Both the position numbers and the translations under genes were made by a program. Positions 1 to 5,190 of a DNA stretch of 5,190 bases are shown here, in pieces. Position 1 is the first letter of the stretch, and each line of letters starts with the position of its first letter. This DNA is from an uncultured Clostridium sp. (GTDB lineage Bacteria; Bacillota; Clostridia; Lachnospirales; Lachnospiraceae): contig CALELW010000266.1 of NCBI GenBank assembly GCA_937902905.1, forward strand, positions 1-5,190, written 5' to 3'. The notes under the pieces were generated by a model. The model worked only from the letters and a program-made list of their open reading frames with translations, was not told the DNA's origin and ran no database searches.

Positions 1-55
1 AATACGCAAGCCTCATACCCACGTGTTTGTACCCACGAGCCACAAACCGTTTCTA
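1..55 (+). repeat. Left arm of a long perfect inverted repeat
   Basis: Positions 1-55 are the exact reverse complement of 436-490, checked base by base; the first mismatch is 56 against 435. Weaker complementarity continues inward to about 79/412, including an 8-bp block (59-66 with 425-432) and an A-run facing a T-run. The arm contains the octamer TACCCACG twice (16-23 and 30-37), 14 nt apart. The arm starts at the window edge, so 55 bp is a minimum length; the repeat may continue to the left. No transposase or recombinase is visible nearby. Confidence 0.95.
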
Positions 56-435
56 TTAAATTACTGCAATCCCAAAAAACTGGCAACAAATATTTGGCAC
101 AAACTAATTAGCGAAAACTGTATAATTGAGAATAGTTTTTGTAAAATAGACCTGCGGTTCCGATGCAACTCTTTTCCCTTGATTTGTCCCATAGGGATGC
201 ATTTATCAAGTTTCATCTGGAGAAATTAGATGATAAAACAACTCTTCCTGTTAATTTTCGCCTTTTAGGTTGCAATTTCTTCATAAATTTTCTTGGTTAG
301 ATTTGAATGCGGCGCAAAAATGCAACCCTACAGAATATATTGAGCAAAAAGCGTTGTTTTGAAAACACAAGAAGCGACTCATTTCTTGTTGGTTAGTGTC
401 AAGTGCTCGTATTTTTTTAGTTTCCAGTAATTCCG
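56..435. other. AT-rich non-coding interior between the inverted repeat arms
   Basis: These 380 bases contain no ORF with a ribosome binding site or recognisable product, and they are visibly more AT-rich than the genes downstream. Two modest hairpins can be drawn. One is at 178-210, with outer stem CTTGAT/ATCAAG and inner stem TCCC/GGGA around ATA. The other is a long-range pairing of TAGGTTGCA (266-274) with TGCAACCCTA (321-330), with one bulged base. A perfect TATAAT is at 121-126, but its best upstream match to a -35 box (TTGGCA, 94-99) is 21 nt away, which is too far for a normal sigma-A promoter. The stretch could be the body of a small non-autonomous element or an untranslated structured region; I cannot assign a function. 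Confidence 0.6.
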
Positions 436-490
436 TAGAAACGGTTTGTGGCTCGTGGGTACAAACACGTGGGTATGAGGCTTGCGTATT
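436..490 (-). repeat. Right arm of the long perfect inverted repeat
   Basis: Exact 55-bp reverse complement of positions 1-55, with imperfect pairing extending inward to about 412. Unlike the left arm, its outer side is in the window, and the sequence there (493-552) is a diverged third copy of the arm. Perfect identity between the arms beside strong divergence of the third copy suggests that the two perfect arms were made or equalised recently (inference). Confidence 0.95.
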
Positions 491-552
491 TTGCATGCCC
501 ATACCCTTACGCGTTTGTTAAGCGGGAGCGCCCACGAAGCACAAACTTTTCT
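437..552. repeat. Composite palindrome: right arm plus a diverged, inverted third copy
   Basis: The right arm folds back on the sequence just downstream. GTTTGTGGCTCGTGGG (444-459) pairs with CCCACGAAGCACAAAC (531-546) at 14 of 16 positions. AAACACGT (463-470) pairs with ACGCGTTT (509-516) at 7 of 8. GGGTATG (471-477) pairs exactly with CATACCC (500-506). AGAAA (437-441) pairs with TTTCT (548-552). The 3' half carries about 12-14 extra bases (517-530, GC-rich) that bulge out of the stem. The whole would form an interrupted stem-loop of about 115 nt as RNA or as extruded DNA. It resembles an intergenic palindromic repeat unit. It could also help terminate transcription arriving from the left, although no strong T-run follows. 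Confidence 0.75.
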
Positions 553-589
553 TGATGCTTTTACTAAAACCCTAAAAACCTCCCCCACC

Positions 590-618
590 TTGCCAATGTC
601 TCCATTCTATTGTAAAAT
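590..618 (+). promoter_or_regulatory. Probable sigma-A promoter of the speA-led operon
   Basis: TTGCCA at 590-595 (one mismatch from TTGACA) is followed by a 17-nt spacer and TAAAAT at 613-618 (one mismatch from TATAAT). The predicted transcription start is near 625, giving a leader of under 30 nt before the first gene. The promoter lies downstream of the inverted repeats, so the operon does not need read-through from them. No operator or riboswitch is visible in the short leader. Confidence 0.7.
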
Positions 619-638
619 AAAAAGTAAATATTCATGGC

Positions 639-645
639 AGGAGGG
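639..645 (+). promoter_or_regulatory. Ribosome binding site that fixes the speA start
   Basis: AGGAGGG ends 7 nt before the ATG at 653. The same frame is open upstream to 482. That extension would read through the repeat, begin upstream of the predicted promoter and lack a comparable Shine-Dalgarno, so 653 is the supported start. Confidence 0.9.
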
Positions 646-652
646 ATTTACG

Positions 653-2065
653 ATGAATCTTTATGAAAGACTCATGTGGACGGCAACAGAAAACCGGTAT
701 CCGATGCATATGCCCGGGCACAAGCGGGCAGGTCTTTTTACGATGGCAAATCCCTATGCATTTGATGTGACAGAAATTGATGGCACAGATAATCTTCATC
801 AGCCGGAGGGGGAAATCCTTTGGGAGATGGAGCAGATGAAACAAAAGTATGGAACGATGGATTCTTACCTTTTGGTAAATGGCAGCACGTGTGGCATCTT
901 AGCGGCAATTTCTGCCTGCTGTCATCCGGGCGATACGATTGCGATTGCCAGAAACTGCCACCGTTCGGTGTATCATGCCGTGGAGCTTTTGTCATTGAAA
1001 CCGGTTTATGTATATCCGGAAATAGATAAAGAGACGGGAATCTGCCTTGGAATTTCTTCGGAGGAAGTGAAGCGTGTCATAGCAGATACGAAACCTGCCT
1101 GTGTTGTATTGACCTCGCCGACGTATGAGGGCGTTGTGTCAAATATTCGGGCGATTGCAAAGGTTGTCCATGAGGAAAATTCGTTGCTTGTAGTGGATGA
1201 AGCGCATGGCGCACATTTTGCATGGAGTGACAAATTTCCGGAGACTGCGATGGAGCAGGGAGCGGACCTTGTCATTGAGAGTCTGCACAAGACGCTGCCG
1301 GCATTGACCCAGACGGCGGTTTTGCACCGGGCAAGTGACCGTGTTTTGGCAGAGCGCGTGGAGCATTATCTGGAAATTTTTGAGACGAGCAGCCCTTCTT
1401 ATGTGCTGATGGGCAGTATCAGCCAGTGTATGCAGTGGATGCGGGAATATGCCGATACTTGGTTTGAGGCTTATTTTACGAACCTTATTTGGTTTCGTGA
1501 GCACGCAGAAAAATGGCAGGAGTTACGTCTTTGGGAAAATCCGAGAAAGGAGCCGTCAAAACTTGTTGTTCTGACCGGAGGAAAATGTTCGGGCACAGAG
1601 GTGGCAGAATGGCTGCGGGAAGAATTTCAAATTGAAGTGGAAATGGCGGCTGCGGGATATATTCTTGCAATGACAAGTCTTGCGGATTCAAGAGATGGTT
1701 TTGTCCGTCTTATGGATGCCCTTACTAAAATTGATGAAAGACTGCAAAAAATTTCTTTTATAAAAGAGATAAAAGCAGATTATGGCGAGTCGGTTTTAAC
1801 TTGTCCGGAAGTGGAAATGCTGCCGGTGCAGGCGGTAAATGCACTGGAGGAGACAAAGCCTGTAAATGAGGCAGAGGGATTTGTCTCGGCGGAATATGGA
1901 ATGGTGTATCCACCGGGAATTCCGTTTTTAGTGCCGGGAGAAAAGATTACAAAAACGGTTTTAGATAAGATAGAAAATGCAAAAAAAGCAGGACTTCATT
2001 TGTTTGGATTTGCGGATGTAAGCGGACAGACCGTGCAGGTTGTGAAAGAAGAAAAGAAAAGGTAA
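653..2065 (+). CDS. speA: PLP-dependent Orn/Lys/Arg decarboxylase, short form (SpeA/YaaO type)
   Basis: A cytoplasmic fold-type I PLP enzyme of 470 residues that probably decarboxylates a basic amino acid for polyamine synthesis; the B. subtilis homologue in this position makes agmatine from arginine. Visible landmarks are MPGHKR (20-25), the PLP phosphate-binding NGSTCG (76-81), DEAHGAH (182-188) with Asp182 placed to contact the PLP ring nitrogen, and SLHKT with the expected Schiff-base lysine Lys213. The C-terminal decarboxylase domain contains YPPGIP (419-424). The length is close to the 490-residue B. subtilis protein. It lacks the N-terminal wing domain of the roughly 700-residue inducible enterobacterial decarboxylases. 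Substrate choice between arginine, lysine and ornithine cannot be read from the sequence. It is first in the operon, 15 nt before the kinase gene, and appears intact. Confidence 0.9.
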   Translation: MNLYERLMWTATENRYPMHMPGHKRAGLFTMANPYAFDVTEIDGTDNLHQPEGEILWEMEQMKQKYGTMDSYLLVNGSTCGILAAISACCHPGDTIAIARNCHRSVYHAVELLSLKPVYVYPEIDKETGICLGISSEEVKRVIADTKPACVVLTSPTYEGVVSNIRAIAKVVHEENSLLVVDEAHGAHFAWSDKFPETAMEQGADLVIESLHKTLPALTQTAVLHRASDRVLAERVEHYLEIFETSSPSYVLMGSISQCMQWMREYADTWFEAYFTNLIWFREHAEKWQELRLWENPRKEPSKLVVLTGGKCSGTEVAEWLREEFQIEVEMAAAGYILAMTSLADSRDGFVRLMDALTKIDERLQKISFIKEIKADYGESVLTCPEVEMLPVQAVNALEETKPVNEAEGFVSAEYGMVYPPGIPFLVPGEKITKTVLDKIENAKKAGLHLFGFADVSGQTVQVVKEEKKR

Positions 2066-2080
2066 AGAGAGGATTCTACC

Positions 2081-2665
2081 ATGGGCAGATTGTTTGTATT
2101 TATGGGGAAAAGTGCATCGGGAAAAGATACGCTTTACGGGGAACTGTTGGCGCGTTACCCGGAGATTCATGCAGTGATTCCCTATACGACCAGACCGATA
2201 CGGGAGGGCGAAACGGATGGTGGAGCGTATTATTTTGTCTCCGAAGATAAAATGCGCAGGATGGAAAAAGAGAACCGGATTGTGGAATCGAGGTGTTATC
2301 AGACCGTCCATGGACCGTGGTATTATTTCACGGCGGAAGATGGACAGATTGACTGGGACAAAGGCGATTTTGTGCTAATTTCGACGCTGGAAGGTTTTGA
2401 GAAAATTTCCCGGTTTTATGGTGCCGATAAGGTTGTTCCGCTTTATATTGAGGTGGATGACATGACCCGGATTGAGCGCTCGCTGAAAAGGGAAAAAGAA
2501 CAGAAAAATCCATGCGTTTCCGAGGTGTGCCGCCGGTTTCTGGCAGATGAAAAAGATTTTTCCAAAGAAAATCTCAAGCGCTTAAATATTACGGACAAAA
2601 TCGTAAATGATTCCGTTGAAAATGCACTGAGAGAGATTGCTCTGCGGATAAAAAGTGGTAGATAA
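2081..2665 (+). CDS. Guanylate-kinase-like P-loop nucleotide kinase in the tmk position
   Basis: A 194-residue protein of the guanylate kinase family, which transfers phosphate from ATP to GMP. Seen are the P-loop GKSASGKDT (9-17), the GMP-loop motif TTRPIREGE (36-44) with Arg38 and Arg41, Tyr50, Glu69, Tyr81/Tyr82 and Thr84 in the GMP-binding stretch, and a lid with Arg137, Arg151 and Arg152. The start has AGAGAGGA (2066-2073) 7 nt upstream. Oddities: the usual Ser four residues before Arg38 is Pro34. The acidic residue expected in the canonical 'IDVQG' segment is replaced, giving ISTLEG (100-105). Asp16 follows the P-loop lysine, where Gly or Ser is usual. The fold assignment is firm; GMP as substrate is uncertain. 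In B. subtilis this slot holds thymidylate kinase (tmk), but this protein lacks Tmk's DRY/H-type motif. A second, standard gmk elsewhere in the genome would be expected. Other GK-fold kinases such as PhnN are a less likely alternative. Confidence 0.8.
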   Translation: MGRLFVFMGKSASGKDTLYGELLARYPEIHAVIPYTTRPIREGETDGGAYYFVSEDKMRRMEKENRIVESRCYQTVHGPWYYFTAEDGQIDWDKGDFVLISTLEGFEKISRFYGADKVVPLYIEVDDMTRIERSLKREKEQKNPCVSEVCRRFLADEKDFSKENLKRLNITDKIVNDSVENALREIALRIKSGR

Positions 2666-2678
2666 ATCATGTGAAACG

Positions 2679-2687
2679 TGGTATTAT
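2679..2687 (+). promoter_or_regulatory. Possible extended -10 promoter before yaaR
   Basis: TGGTATTAT matches an extended -10 element (TGn followed by TATTAT) in the 44-nt gap between the kinase stop and yaaR. No -35 box is seen at 17 nt spacing. If real, it would start transcription near 2694, just ahead of the yaaR ribosome binding site, and let yaaR-holB-ricT be expressed apart from speA. Weak evidence. Confidence 0.3.
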
Positions 2688-2695
2688 AAATCGAG

Positions 2696-2706
2696 AAAGA
2701 GGTGAT
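2696..2706 (+). promoter_or_regulatory. Ribosome binding site that selects a TTG start for yaaR
   Basis: AAAGAGGTGAT is nearly complementary to the 16S rRNA 3' end. Its GAGG core ends 7 nt before TTG at 2710. The upstream in-frame GTG at 2671 has no such signal, and the next in-frame ATG (2731) is 24 nt or more beyond it. Confidence 0.75.
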
Positions 2707-2709
2707 ATT

Positions 2710-3150
2710 TTGGATATTCGAGTGGACAACATGCAGCAGGTAAATGCGACGACACAGACGCAGCAGGCGCAGCAAAGTGGAGAAGATTTTAAATTTACAC
2801 TGATGAGTTCGATTGAAGAAGCTGGTCTTTCCGAGCGGTTATCGGTTATGATGCAGGAAATTACGATGCAGGGCGAAAAGCTTGGCAAGCATATGGATGT
2901 CCGGGATATGAAGCATTACCGCCGCCTCATTCAGGAATTTATGAATGAGATAGTAAATCGTTCGCATAAATTCAGCCGTGAAAATTTCTTGGACCGCCGC
3001 GGCAGACACCGTGTGTATGGCATGATTAAGCGTGTAAATGTGGTGTTGGATGAACTGGCGGGAGAGTTGATTAAAGAAGAAAAAGATACCCTTGCGATTT
3101 TGAGTAAAGTTGATGAAATCAGAGGGTTATTACTGGATATTATTACGTGA
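2710..3150 (+). CDS. yaaR: YaaR family protein (DUF327), TTG start
   Basis: A small, soluble, mostly helical protein of unknown molecular function, conserved in Firmicutes beside holB. With the TTG start it is 146 residues, the same length as B. subtilis YaaR as I recall it. A polar Gln/Thr-rich N-terminal stretch (about 8-24) precedes the conserved part. The latter is helical and rich in charge, with the basic motif RRGRHRVY (96-103) and a C-terminal amphipathic helix ending in LLLDIIT. No signal peptide, membrane segment or catalytic motif is seen. It follows the kinase gene by 44 nt and precedes holB by 18 nt. The darA (yaaQ) gene that usually sits just before it in bacilli is missing here. 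Family assignment rests on the sequence style and on gene order together. Confidence 0.85.
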   Translation: MDIRVDNMQQVNATTQTQQAQQSGEDFKFTLMSSIEEAGLSERLSVMMQEITMQGEKLGKHMDVRDMKHYRRLIQEFMNEIVNRSHKFSRENFLDRRGRHRVYGMIKRVNVVLDELAGELIKEEKDTLAILSKVDEIRGLLLDIIT

Positions 3151-3168
3151 TAAAAGAAGGGAGAAACG

Positions 3169-4152
3169 ATGTTTTCATTTTCAGAAATTGTAGGTCATGA
3201 ACAGATAAAGGAACATATGCAGGCAGCGATTCGTGACAAGAAACCGTTTCATGCGTATTTGTTCCAAGGCGAGGAAGGTGTTGGCAAAGAGGCACTGGCT
3301 AGGACGTTTGCCGCAGGCTTGCAGTGCCAGAGCGAGTCGGCAGATAAACCGTGCAAAGAATGTGTGTCCTGCCGCCAGATGGAGTCCGGAAACCAGCCGG
3401 ATGTTATCTGGGTAACAAGAGAGAAGGCGAGCCTTGGCGTGGATGAAATCCGCGAGCAGCTTTGTAATACGATGGATATTAAGCCGTTTTCGAGCCCGTA
3501 TAAAATTTACCTCGTGCCGGAGGCGGAAAAAATGACAGAGGCGGCACAGAATGCGCTGTTAAAAACAATTGAGGAACCGCCGGAATATGGTATTGTCATT
3601 TTGATGACGAGTAACATTTCTGCGTTGCTGCCGACGATTCAGTCACGCTGTCTTACGATGGAATTTCGTCCGCTCAGCACTGCCGTTGTGGAATCGTTTG
3701 TCAAAGAACATTGTCAGGTGCCGGATTATCAGGCGAGAGCGAGTGCGGCATTTGCACAGGGAAATCTGGGAAAAGCGATGCGGTATGCGAAATCAGAAGA
3801 TTTCATTGAGAGAAAGGACCATATTATTTCTCTGCTGCGACATGTGGAGCAGATGGATTTGTCTGAGATGTTAGCGGTAATTAAGGATTTGGGAACACGC
3901 AAAGATGAAGTGCGTGATTATATTGATTTAATGGTGCTGTGGTACCGGGATGTGCTTTTGTTTAAGGCGACAAAGGATATTAACCAGCTTTTGTTCCAGG
4001 ATGAGGCGTCTTATATTTCCCGTGAGGCAAGCCACCGCAGTTATGAGAAAATCGAGGAAATACTGCAGGCGTTTGAAAAGGCAAAAGTCCGCCTGCGCGC
4101 AAATGTAAATTTTGATATTACGATGGAGCTTATGCTTCTTACTTTGAAATAG
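3169..4152 (+). CDS. holB: DNA polymerase III subunit delta' (clamp loader)
   Basis: A 327-residue subunit of the replicative clamp-loader complex, which places the beta sliding clamp on DNA. The AAA+ domain starts with a P-loop-like GEEGVGKE (34-41), in which the Ser/Thr after the lysine is Glu. That is in keeping with delta' being a structural subunit and not a strong ATPase. A zinc module follows, with Cys53, Cys62, Cys65 and Cys68, then the degenerate Walker B region (112-124), the hallmark NALLKTIEEPP (128-138) and the SRC motif (159-161) that supplies an arginine finger to a neighbouring subunit. The C-terminal half is helical, as in the collar domain. The start has GAAGGGAG (3156-3163) 5 nt upstream. 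It is 18 nt after yaaR and 16 nt before ricT. The length is normal for the family and the gene appears intact. Confidence 0.95.
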   Translation: MFSFSEIVGHEQIKEHMQAAIRDKKPFHAYLFQGEEGVGKEALARTFAAGLQCQSESADKPCKECVSCRQMESGNQPDVIWVTREKASLGVDEIREQLCNTMDIKPFSSPYKIYLVPEAEKMTEAAQNALLKTIEEPPEYGIVILMTSNISALLPTIQSRCLTMEFRPLSTAVVESFVKEHCQVPDYQARASAAFAQGNLGKAMRYAKSEDFIERKDHIISLLRHVEQMDLSEMLAVIKDLGTRKDEVRDYIDLMVLWYRDVLLFKATKDINQLLFQDEASYISREASHRSYEKIEEILQAFEKAKVRLRANVNFDITMELMLLTLK

Positions 4153-4168
4153 AGATACGGAGGTTATT

Positions 4169-5080
4169 ATGAAGATTATTATTGGTGTTAGTTTCCGACA
4201 AGCGAGAAAGGTATATTTTTTTGACCCGGGCGATGAGCAGATTGAGCGCGGGGAGCACGTAATTGTCGAGACGGCAAAAGGTGTTGAATACGGAACGGTT
4301 GTTGTGCCAAACCGTGAGATGGCAGAAGAGAAAATTGTGGCACCGCTGAAAAAGATTATTCGTGTGGCAACATCGAAAGATGAAGATATTGAGTTAAAGA
4401 ACCGTGAAAAAGAAAAAGATGCATATAAAATTTGTCTTGAAAAAATTGCAAAACACGGATTGGAAATGAAGCTCATTGCGGCTGAGTATACATTTGATAA
4501 CAATAAATTATTGTTTTATTTTACAGCGGATGGACGAATTGATTTCCGCGAGCTGGTAAAAGATTTGGCGAGCGTATTCCGCACTCGAATTGAACTTAGA
4601 CAGATTGGTGTGCGTGATGAAACAAAAATCTGCGGAGGAATTGGAATCTGCGGAAGAACTTTGTGCTGCCATAGTTATTTATCCGAGTTTGCACCGGTTT
4701 CGATTAAAATGGCAAAGGAGCAGAACCTTTCCCTGAATCCGACGAAAATATCCGGTGTCTGCGGACGTTTGATGTGCTGTTTGAAAAATGAAGAAGAGGC
4801 TTATGAGGAATTAAACAGTCGTCTGCCACACATTGGAAGCCATGTGAAAACGGCGGAAGGTTTGGATGCGGAAGTACAGAGTGTAAGTGTCTTAAAGCAG
4901 CTTGTGAAGGTTATTGTTTCTTTGGATGACGGTGAGAAAGAGGTGCGTGAGTACCGCGTGGATGAGTTGAAATTCCGTCCGAACAAGCCGAAAAACAGAA
5001 TTAAAGAAAAACATGATAAAGAGTTAAAGAAATTAGAGGCAATGGAGAAAAAGGAAGGAAAATCGAAGCTGAATGAGTAA
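4169..5080 (+). CDS. ricT: PSP1 domain protein RicT (YaaT), cysteine-rich regulator of RNA processing
   Basis: A 303-residue PSP1-family protein. In B. subtilis, RicT (YaaT) joins RicA and RicF in a complex carrying [4Fe-4S] clusters that steers RNase Y mRNA processing and affects sporulation, competence and biofilm formation. The N-terminal part contains RGEHVIVET (26-34) and GVEYGTVV. Two cysteine clusters follow: CGGIGICGRTLCC (Cys155, 161, 166, 167) and CGRLMCC (Cys198, 203, 204), consistent with Fe-S ligation. The C-terminus is a lysine/glutamate-rich tail from about residue 270, somewhat longer than in bacilli as I recall. CGGAGGT (4158-4164) precedes the ATG. The gene overlaps the next by 8 bp, which suggests translational coupling. 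Whether RicA and RicF exist in this organism cannot be seen here. No YabA gene follows it, unlike in B. subtilis. Confidence 0.92.
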   Translation: MKIIIGVSFRQARKVYFFDPGDEQIERGEHVIVETAKGVEYGTVVVPNREMAEEKIVAPLKKIIRVATSKDEDIELKNREKEKDAYKICLEKIAKHGLEMKLIAAEYTFDNNKLLFYFTADGRIDFRELVKDLASVFRTRIELRQIGVRDETKICGGIGICGRTLCCHSYLSEFAPVSIKMAKEQNLSLNPTKISGVCGRLMCCLKNEEEAYEELNSRLPHIGSHVKTAEGLDAEVQSVSVLKQLVKVIVSLDDGEKEVREYRVDELKFRPNKPKNRIKEKHDKELKKLEAMEKKEGKSKLNE

Positions 5081-5190
5081 TCAAAAAGACCCAAAGGATT
5101 TTCTTTACGAGGGCGAGCGGCTGGATGATTTGCAGCGGGATGGAATGTACATCATTCAGAATCCGAAGTGGTTCTGCTTTGGCATGGATC
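5073..5190 (+). CDS. trmN: tRNA1(Val) (adenine37-N6)-methyltransferase, N-terminal part (cut by window edge)
   Basis: The ATG at 5073 opens a frame that runs to the window end, giving 39 residues. They contain ERLDDLQRDGMYIIQNP (15-31) and FCFGMD (34-39), the characteristic N-terminus of the TrmN6/YabB class of SAM-dependent N6-adenine methyltransferases that modify A37 of tRNA1(Val). The SAM-binding glycine motif and the NPPY catalytic motif lie beyond the window. The start overlaps the last 8 bp of ricT, with a purine-rich AGGAAGG at 5052-5058 that may serve as the ribosome binding site. This is also the gene order of bacilli (yabB), minus yabA. The 3' end is not seen, so integrity is unknown. 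Confidence 0.88.
   Translation, partial: MSNQKDPKDFLYEGERLDDLQRDGMYIIQNPKWFCFGMD

Noticed and set aside
23..229. Plus-strand ORF of 68 codons in the left arm and interior
   Set aside because: It begins inside the repeat, has no ribosome binding site, and its N-terminal residues reappear in a minus-strand ORF only because the arms are inverted copies.
397..402. Perfect TTGACA on the minus strand (a possible -35 box)
   Set aside because: No -10-like hexamer is present at 16-18 nt spacing on that strand.
281..588. Minus-strand ORFs of about 70 codons through the right arm
   Set aside because: They are repeat-derived open frames without start signals or recognisable domains.
553..589. Possible intrinsic terminator after the palindrome
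   Set aside because: The stem is long and interrupted, and the following sequence has only short, broken T-runs, so I do not call a terminator.
482..652. 57-residue N-terminal extension of the decarboxylase
   Set aside because: It reads through repeat DNA, starts upstream of the predicted promoter and lacks a ribosome binding site, while AGGAGGG precedes ATG 653 and the protein from 653 has the normal family N-terminus.
1..652. CRISPR array, tRNA or riboswitch in the gene-free stretch
   Set aside because: There are no regularly spaced direct repeats with unique spacers, no cloverleaf with a TTCRA arm, and no recognisable riboswitch core; the structure is explained by the inverted repeats.
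1139..1504. 121-codon minus-strand ORF opposite the decarboxylase
   Set aside because: It lies wholly within a gene with clear catalytic motifs; it has a shadow-frame composition and no start signal.
3928..4503. 191-codon minus-strand ORF opposite holB and ricT
   Set aside because: It spans the junction of two well-supported genes on the other strand, has no matching motif or ribosome binding site, and is best explained as a shadow frame.

Overview
The window looks like chromosome of a low- to mid-GC Firmicute, most likely a clostridium of the Lachnospiraceae type. This is inferred from gene order, strong AGGAGG-type ribosome binding sites, codon use and protein style, not from a marker gene. 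All genes lie on the plus strand and run to the right edge.

Layout. Positions 1-652 hold no credible gene. They contain a 55-bp perfect inverted repeat (1-55 and 436-490) around an AT-rich interior. A third, diverged copy of the arm lies just downstream (493-552). It folds back on the right arm to make a palindromic unit of about 115 nt. A good vegetative promoter (590-618) follows, outside the repeats. It feeds a tight run of genes: a short-form Orn/Lys/Arg decarboxylase (SpeA/YaaO type, 653-2065), a guanylate-kinase-like P-loop kinase (2081-2665), YaaR/DUF327 (2710-3150), the DNA polymerase III delta' subunit HolB (3169-4152), the PSP1/RicT cysteine-rich protein (4169-5080), and the start of a TrmN-type tRNA methyltransferase (5073 to the edge). 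Spacings are 15-44 nt, with one 8-bp overlap, so this is probably one operon.

Context. The order matches the Bacillus subtilis block speA-tmk-darA(yaaQ)-yaaR-holB-ricT-yabA-yabB(trmN), with three differences. The tmk position is taken by a guanylate-kinase-family protein, darA is absent between the kinase and yaaR, and yabA is absent between ricT and trmN. The operon mixes polyamine synthesis, nucleotide phosphorylation, clamp loading, RNA-processing control and tRNA modification. It is a conserved housekeeping cluster, not a single pathway.

Most worth a second look are the long perfect inverted repeat with its third copy, and the kinase in the tmk slot. The kinase keeps its P-loop but carries a Ser-to-Pro change in the GMP-binding loop and has lost an acidic residue. 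I found no defence system, CRISPR array, IS transposase, tRNA or rRNA.
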